Positions 60,076 through 64,000 of a stretch of DNA of 64,000 bases are shown piece after piece (position 1 is the first letter of the stretch; the number at the start of each line of letters is the position of its first letter). The notes below the pieces were generated by a model, which was given only the letters and a program-made list of their open reading frames with translations, searched no databases and was not told the origin of the DNA. This DNA is from Sphingopyxis sp. H073 (GTDB taxonomy: Bacteria > Pseudomonadota > Alphaproteobacteria > Sphingomonadales > Sphingomonadaceae). Location: the NCBI RefSeq assembly GCF_001468395.1, contig NZ_LNSG01000008.1, forward strand, positions 124,001 to 188,000, read 5' to 3'. Made by a program: the position numbers and the translations under genes.

Positions 60076-61226
60076 TGACCGGCGATCTCAAGCCCGTGCT
60101 CGACGGCCTGCGACCGCTCTCGCGGCTCGATCATCCCCGCGAGATGATCCGCCAGTTCACGCCCAACTGGTTCGCCGCGACCATGGGCACCGGCATCCTC
60201 GCACTGGCGCTTCCGCAGGTGCCGGGCATCGGCCCGACGCTGAAGCCGGTCGGCGAGGTGCTTTGGTTCTTCAATATCGCGCTCTTCGCGCTCTTCACCG
60301 GTATCTATTCTGCGCGCTGGATCCTGTTCGGCCATGAGGCGCGGCGGATCTTCGGCCATAACACGGTGTCGATGTTCATCGGCACCATCCCGATGGGCCT
60401 CGCCACGATCATCAACGGCTGCCTCGCCTTTGGGATCGCCCGGTTCGGCGACGGCATCGTCGGTGTAGCGCATGTCTTGTGGTGGATCGACGTTGCGATG
60501 GCGGTGACCTGCGGTGTCGTCATTCCCTATTTCATGTTCACTCGCCACGAGCACAGCCTAGATGGCATGACTGCAGTCTGGCTACTTCCAGTCGTCGCGG
60601 CCGAGGTCGCGGCGGCGAGCGGCGGCCTGCTCGCGCCGCATCTCGCCGATCCGCATGCTCAGTTCGTGACGCTGCTCACTTCCTATGTGCTCTGGGCCTA
60701 TTCGGTGCCGGTCGCCTTCAGTATCCTCGCGCTGCTCATCCTGCGCATGGCACTGCACAAGCTGCCGCACGAGGGCATGGCCGCGTCGAGCTGGCTCGCG
60801 CTCGGCCCGATCGGCACCGGTGCGCTGGGCATGCTGGTGCTGGGCGGCGACGCGCCCGCCATCCTTTCCGCACACGGCCTCGCGTCGATCGCCGGCGTGG
60901 CACAGGGCCTCGGCAGCATCGCCGGGCTGCTGCTCTGGGGCTTTGGGCTGTGGTGGCTGGCGCTCGCGATGCTGATCACCTGGCGCTACTGGCGCGCTGG
61001 CATCCCGTTCAACCTCGGCTGGTGGGGCTATACCTTCCCGCTCGGCGTCAACACGGTCGCAACCTTCCGCCTCGGTACGACCTTCGACCTCGCCTTCTTC
61101 GGGATCGTCGGGACGGTGCTCACCCTTGCCCTCGCCATGATGTGGGTGGTAGTCGCCGCCAAGACGCTGACCGGCGCATGGAAGGGGCATCTCTTCGTAT
61201 CGCCCTGCATCGCCACACCCAACTGA
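60072..61226 (+). CDS. TDT family transporter (TehA/SSU1-like, probable sulfite exporter)
   Basis: A 384-residue protein with about ten membrane helices. FTPNWFAATMGTGILALALP near the N-terminus and WWGYTFPLGVNTVATFRLG near the C-terminus are the conserved TDT blocks shared with TehA and the yeast sulfite pump SSU1. Gene context (LysR upstream with overlap, sulfite dehydrogenase-like gene downstream) favours sulfite export over dicarboxylate or tellurite. A perfect hairpin at its stop (61224-61242) may end or separate transcription. Confidence 0.87.
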   Translation: MMTGDLKPVLDGLRPLSRLDHPREMIRQFTPNWFAATMGTGILALALPQVPGIGPTLKPVGEVLWFFNIALFALFTGIYSARWILFGHEARRIFGHNTVSMFIGTIPMGLATIINGCLAFGIARFGDGIVGVAHVLWWIDVAMAVTCGVVIPYFMFTRHEHSLDGMTAVWLLPVVAAEVAAASGGLLAPHLADPHAQFVTLLTSYVLWAYSVPVAFSILALLILRMALHKLPHEGMAASSWLALGPIGTGALGMLVLGGDAPAILSAHGLASIAGVAQGLGSIAGLLLWGFGLWWLALAMLITWRYWRAGIPFNLGWWGYTFPLGVNTVATFRLGTTFDLAFFGIVGTVLTLALAMMWVVVAAKTLTGAWKGHLFVSPCIATPN

Positions 61227-61242
61227 TCGCCTGAGGCGATCA
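61224..61242. repeat. Perfect 8-bp hairpin at the exporter stop codon
   Basis: TGATCGCC (61224-61231) and GGCGATCA (61235-61242) pair perfectly around TGA. The stop codon of the exporter gene is part of the stem. It may form a weak terminator or a boundary to the sulfite dehydrogenase genes; there is no T-run. Confidence 0.5.
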
Positions 61243-61313
61243 AAATCGAAAATCCGATCGCTTGGCTCGACGAGCCGGGTCGGCCACGTTCGCCCGAAGA
61301 AGGGAATGCTATC

Positions 61314-62552
61314 ATGGACAAGCTCGACACCTGGCTCGCCGCGCAAAGCAGTCGTCGCCGTTTCCTCGGCCAGGCCGCACTGGGCGGTGCCGCGCTCGCC
61401 GCAGGCCCAGCGCTCGCACAGAGCCTTGTCGATCTCCATCTGCCAGGTGGCAATGCCGGACGGCCGATGACCAGCGCCTTTCCCGGCAAAGGCAGCATGA
61501 TCCTCCAGCGCATGCACCCGCCGCTGCTCGAGACCCCGATGGAGGTGTTTGACCGCGACGTGTTCACTCCCAACGACCAGTTTTTCGTGCGCTGGCACTG
61601 GGCCGATATCCCGACGTCGATCGATGTCGATACCTTTCGGCTCACCGTTCGAGGCCACGTCAACCGGCCGCTATCGATCAGCCTTGCGCAGCTGCTCCGC
61701 CTGCCGCGCGTCGAGATGGCCGCGGTCAATCAGTGCTCGGGCAACAGCCGCGGCCTGTTCCAGCCGCGTGTGCCCGGCGCACAATGGGGCAATGGTGCGA
61801 TGGGCAATGCCAAATGGCTCGGCGTGCGGCTGCGCGACATCCTCGATTTTGCCGGCGTGAAGCCGGGCGCGGTGCAGGTGCGTTTCGGCGCGCTCGACCA
61901 GCCCGTCGTCGCCGGCGCGCCGGATTTCGAGAAGGCGCTCGACATCGATCACGCCCACGACGGCGAGGTGATGATCGCCTTCGGCATGAACGGTGAGCAG
62001 TTGCCCTTGCTCAACGGCTTTCCCTGCCGGCTGATCGTGCCGGGCTGGTATTCGACCTACTGGGTCAAGATGCTCAACGACATCGAGGTGCTGCCCGGCC
62101 CCGACGACGAATATTGGATGGCCAAGGCTTACAAAATCCCGGCGACGCCTGGCGCCAATGTGAAGCCCGGTGCCAAGGACTTCCCGACCGTCCCGATCAA
62201 CCGGATGATCCCGCGCTCCTGGGTAACGAGCCTCGGCGAAGGACAGGCCATTGCCTTTGACCAGACGATACCACTCGGTGGCATCGCGATGGGCGGCGAT
62301 TGCGGGGTCGCCAAGGTGGATGTCTCCACCGACGGCGGGCGTACCTGGTATCACACCCGCCTCGGTCCCGATCACGGCAAATACAGCTTCCGCCGCTGGG
62401 ACACGCAGGTGCCGCTGCCGGCGCGCGGAAATGTGCGGCTGATGTCGCGCTGCTGGAACACGGCCGGGGTCGCGCAGCCGATGGCGCCGATCTGGAACCC
62501 GGGCGGGTTCATGCGCGGCAATATCGAAACCACCAACATCACTGCGTCCTGA
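61314..62552 (+). CDS. sorA: Sulfite oxidase/dehydrogenase-type molybdopterin enzyme, Tat-exported
   Basis: A 412-residue protein. A twin-arginine signal (SSRRRFLGQAALGG, about 12-25) precedes the sulfite oxidase fold. Cys141 in VNQCSGNSRGLF is the molybdenum-ligating cysteine, and WGNGAMGNAKWLGVRLRD is a SorA-type block. The C-terminal dimerisation domain has KVDVSTDGGRTW. It would oxidise sulfite to sulfate in the periplasm. The cytochrome c gene 11 bases downstream is the natural electron acceptor, as in SorAB. SoxC-like enzymes are related, but no sox genes are here. Confidence 0.88.
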   Translation: MDKLDTWLAAQSSRRRFLGQAALGGAALAAGPALAQSLVDLHLPGGNAGRPMTSAFPGKGSMILQRMHPPLLETPMEVFDRDVFTPNDQFFVRWHWADIPTSIDVDTFRLTVRGHVNRPLSISLAQLLRLPRVEMAAVNQCSGNSRGLFQPRVPGAQWGNGAMGNAKWLGVRLRDILDFAGVKPGAVQVRFGALDQPVVAGAPDFEKALDIDHAHDGEVMIAFGMNGEQLPLLNGFPCRLIVPGWYSTYWVKMLNDIEVLPGPDDEYWMAKAYKIPATPGANVKPGAKDFPTVPINRMIPRSWVTSLGEGQAIAFDQTIPLGGIAMGGDCGVAKVDVSTDGGRTWYHTRLGPDHGKYSFRRWDTQVPLPARGNVRLMSRCWNTAGVAQPMAPIWNPGGFMRGNIETTNITAS

Positions 62553-62563
62553 GGAGAGCCGAG

Positions 62564-63037
62564 ATGAAAGTCCCTTCGATCGGCACGCTCTCGTTCGGCG
62601 CAGTCGGCCTTGCTGCCCTCGTACTAATCGCGATCGGCCCGCCCGGCAGCCGTGTAGCCCCGCCACCTCCGGCTCCCAGCGGGCCGGCGCCATCGAGTGT
62701 CGCGTTTGGAGGCTTCACACTCACATCGGACGCGGTCGACCTGCCGCTCGACGACCAGCAATATCCTGACGGACCGCACGCCGACGTGATCAATGCGAAC
62801 TGCACCTCGTGCCATTCGGCCAGCATGGCGCTGACCCAGCCCGCGCTCACGGCCGACCAGTGGAAGGCGACGGTCACCAAGATGAAGGAGGTCTATAAGG
62901 CACCGGTCTCGGAAAAGGATATCCCGGCGATCGTCGACTATCTGACGGCGCTGAGCGCGAAGCAGGGCAGCGCGGCGCCGGCCGGCAAGGAATCCGGAAG
63001 TCAGGGCGCTCCCGACGCGTCGGGCGGGACTGGCTGA
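62564..63037 (+). CDS. Monohaem cytochrome c, probable partner of the sulfite dehydrogenase
   Basis: A 157-residue protein. A hydrophobic N-terminal anchor or signal (LSFGAVGLAALVLIAIG, about 8-24) leads to a proline-rich linker and one haem site CTSCH at 80-84 (NANCTSCHSASMAL). The distal methionine is probably in the KMKEVYKAPVSEKDIPAIVD segment near 108. It fits the SorB role of taking electrons from the molybdoenzyme to the respiratory chain. The tail (SGSQGAPDASGGTG) is low-complexity. Confidence 0.88.
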   Translation: MKVPSIGTLSFGAVGLAALVLIAIGPPGSRVAPPPPAPSGPAPSSVAFGGFTLTSDAVDLPLDDQQYPDGPHADVINANCTSCHSASMALTQPALTADQWKATVTKMKEVYKAPVSEKDIPAIVDYLTALSAKQGSAAPAGKESGSQGAPDASGGTG

Positions 63038-63084
63038 GTGACTTATCGCCGCGCGCCGCGTTGCTTGAATGAAGGAGGCGCCCG

Positions 63085-63744
63085 ATGCGTATCGAGAAAT
63101 TTGTGCATAGCTGCCTGCGGCTGACGCTCGACGGCAAGCGGCTGCTGTTCGACCCGGGCAAATTCTCGTTCGTCGATGGGCGCGTCGATCCTCGCGACCT
63201 CAGCGACGTGGATTTCATCCTATTTACGCACGGCCATCCCGATCATTTCGACTGCGAGGCGCTACGCACCATCGTCGGCGATGGCGAACCGCGGATATTC
63301 GGAGGCAACAAGGTCGCAGCCACGTTGCGCAGCCAGGGCTTCACCGTCAGCGAGGTCGGAGAGGAAGGGCTCGACCTTGGACCATTCACGGTCCGTGCCC
63401 TGCCGGTGCGCCATGAGCCGATCCTCGCCGAAGAAATCCCGGCCGTTCTGGCATTCGTCGTCAATGATCGCCTTCTCAATCCCGGCGATAGCTTTGATGA
63501 ACGGCTCCACCAATTTGCTGGAATTGAGGCGCTGGCGCTGCCGGTGATGGCGCCGTTCCTGACCGAGATCGGCGCCTACGAGTTCGCCAGCTCCATGCGT
63601 CCAAGCCATGTGCTCCCGGTCCACGATGGCTATGCCCGCGACTGGTTCCTGACGCAGCGCTACGATACCTATGAGCCCTATTTCGAGAAGGCTGGCATAA
63701 CCTTCCACCGGCTCCAGCAGCCCGGTGACGGGTTCGACCTGTGA
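63085..63744 (+). CDS. Metallo-beta-lactamase-fold hydrolase
   Basis: A 219-residue MBL protein of the UlaG/YtnP-like short type. The metal motif HGHPDHFD starts at His49 (FTHGHPDHFDCEAL). Later ligand residues are likely in RHEPILAEEIPAV, LLNPGDSFD and VLPVHDGYARD. The opening RIEKFVHSCLRLTLDGKRLL is typical of this branch. Substrate unknown. It follows the cytochrome gene by 47 bases, and its stop overlaps the next start (GTGA, 63741-63744). Confidence 0.87.
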   Translation: MRIEKFVHSCLRLTLDGKRLLFDPGKFSFVDGRVDPRDLSDVDFILFTHGHPDHFDCEALRTIVGDGEPRIFGGNKVAATLRSQGFTVSEVGEEGLDLGPFTVRALPVRHEPILAEEIPAVLAFVVNDRLLNPGDSFDERLHQFAGIEALALPVMAPFLTEIGAYEFASSMRPSHVLPVHDGYARDWFLTQRYDTYEPYFEKAGITFHRLQQPGDGFDL

Positions 63745-64000
63745 CCGACGACACCCCGCCGGACCCGGCAAAGCCCGCCCACGCGGCCAAGCAGTTGGTC
63801 AAGAGCGCCGACAAGCTCGCGACCAGCGCCGAGCAGCAGACCAACAGCGCCGATCGCCGCACAGTACTTGCTGCGGATCGGACCGTCCTCGCGGCCGAAC
63901 GGACCTATGCCGCCTGGGTGCGAACCGGGCTCGCTGCTTTGGCAGCCGGCATCGGTGCTCGCGCCTTGCTCGACAAGCTGGTGCCCGACTGGATGATCGC
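63741..64000 (+). CDS. DUF202-like membrane protein, 5' part at window edge
   Basis: The first 86 codons from a GTG start are present; the gene continues beyond the window. A hydrophilic, helical N-terminal part (KQLVKSADKLATSAEQQTNS, then RRTVLAADRTVLAAERTY) leads into AAWVRTGLAALAAGIGARAL, the beginning of a DUF202 (YidH-type) membrane domain. The repeats of about 11 residues suggest a coiled coil or amphipathic helix. Start coupled to the MBL gene by GTGA. Confidence 0.7.
   Translation, partial: MTDDTPPDPAKPAHAAKQLVKSADKLATSAEQQTNSADRRTVLAADRTVLAAERTYAAWVRTGLAALAAGIGARALLDKLVPDWMI

Larger units (their letters stand above)
49975..64000. mobile_element. Genomic island, left part (right end outside window)
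   Basis: The region starts at the tRNA-Gly fragment and integrase and runs to the window edge without a second copy of the 46-bp att sequence. Its genes (integrase, QueC-like/XRE/PIN operon, beta-propeller trio, sulfite module) are accessory in character. How far the island goes is unknown. Some right-hand genes could be older chromosome if a second, degenerate att was missed. Confidence 0.6.

Overview
The window reads as chromosomal DNA of a G+C-rich alphaproteobacterium of the order Sphingomonadales, most like Sphingopyxis or a close relative. This is inferred from family content and gene order, not from a database search. The pointers are the NDUFA12-DUF192-RecX order at the left edge, a crtI/crtY/crtB carotenoid set, DUF3297, the Ohr/OhrR pair, and several families of short intergenic inverted repeats.

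Layout. 1-6.7 kb: NDUFA12 (edge), DUF192, RecX, an orphan fatty acyl-AMP ligase, a membrane GGDEF-EAL protein, a CHAP amidase-like protein and DUF3297. 6.8-13.1 kb: a TonB receptor, a hemerythrin protein, and a LysR regulator divergent from a carboxymuconolactone decarboxylase-family gene; the alpha/beta hydrolase that follows is split by an in-frame amber codon. 13.2-17.1 kb: an RluE-type pseudouridine synthase, TypA/BipA, a TPR protein and an MTA/SAH nucleosidase. 17.2-23.7 kb: carotenoid genes. crtY-crtI form one translationally coupled unit. LOG-crtB-pnuC-NadR-like kinase form a second, tying phytoene synthase to nicotinamide riboside salvage. A sterol-desaturase-type hydroxylase overlaps a DUF2141 gene. 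23.8-40.9 kb: housekeeping and stress genes, namely S9, M28, S41 and M48 peptidases, a CorA/ZntB transporter, Ohr/OhrR with a clear operator, RlmE, Ppx/GppA, L28, TadA, sirtuin, DapB and endonuclease III. 40.9-48.6 kb: a TetR-controlled RND efflux operon (leader, small unknown protein, adaptor, permease, outer-membrane factor) with repeated hairpins between its genes. 48.7-49.9 kb: a FadI-type thiolase, the last clearly core gene.

From 49,975 to the right edge the window looks like a genomic island. A 46-bp 3' fragment of a tRNA-Gly gene sits next to a tyrosine integrase. A four-gene, overlap-coupled operon follows on the minus strand: an unknown 189-residue protein, a QueC-like PP-loop enzyme, an XRE/ImmA-IrrE metalloprotease-regulator and a PIN-domain protein. 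It has its own AT-rich promoter with repeats and is the best candidate here for an undescribed defence or stress-response system. After it come a beta-propeller/DUF305/3-TM membrane trio, a uracil-DNA glycosylase-family gene, and a coherent sulfite module (LysR, TDT exporter, SorA-like molybdoenzyme, monohaem cytochrome c). The window ends with a metallo-beta-lactamase-fold gene and a truncated DUF202-like gene. The right end of the island is not in the window.

No complete tRNA, rRNA, CRISPR array or insertion sequence was recognised. All assignments rest on reading motifs and gene context by eye; no similarity search was run.
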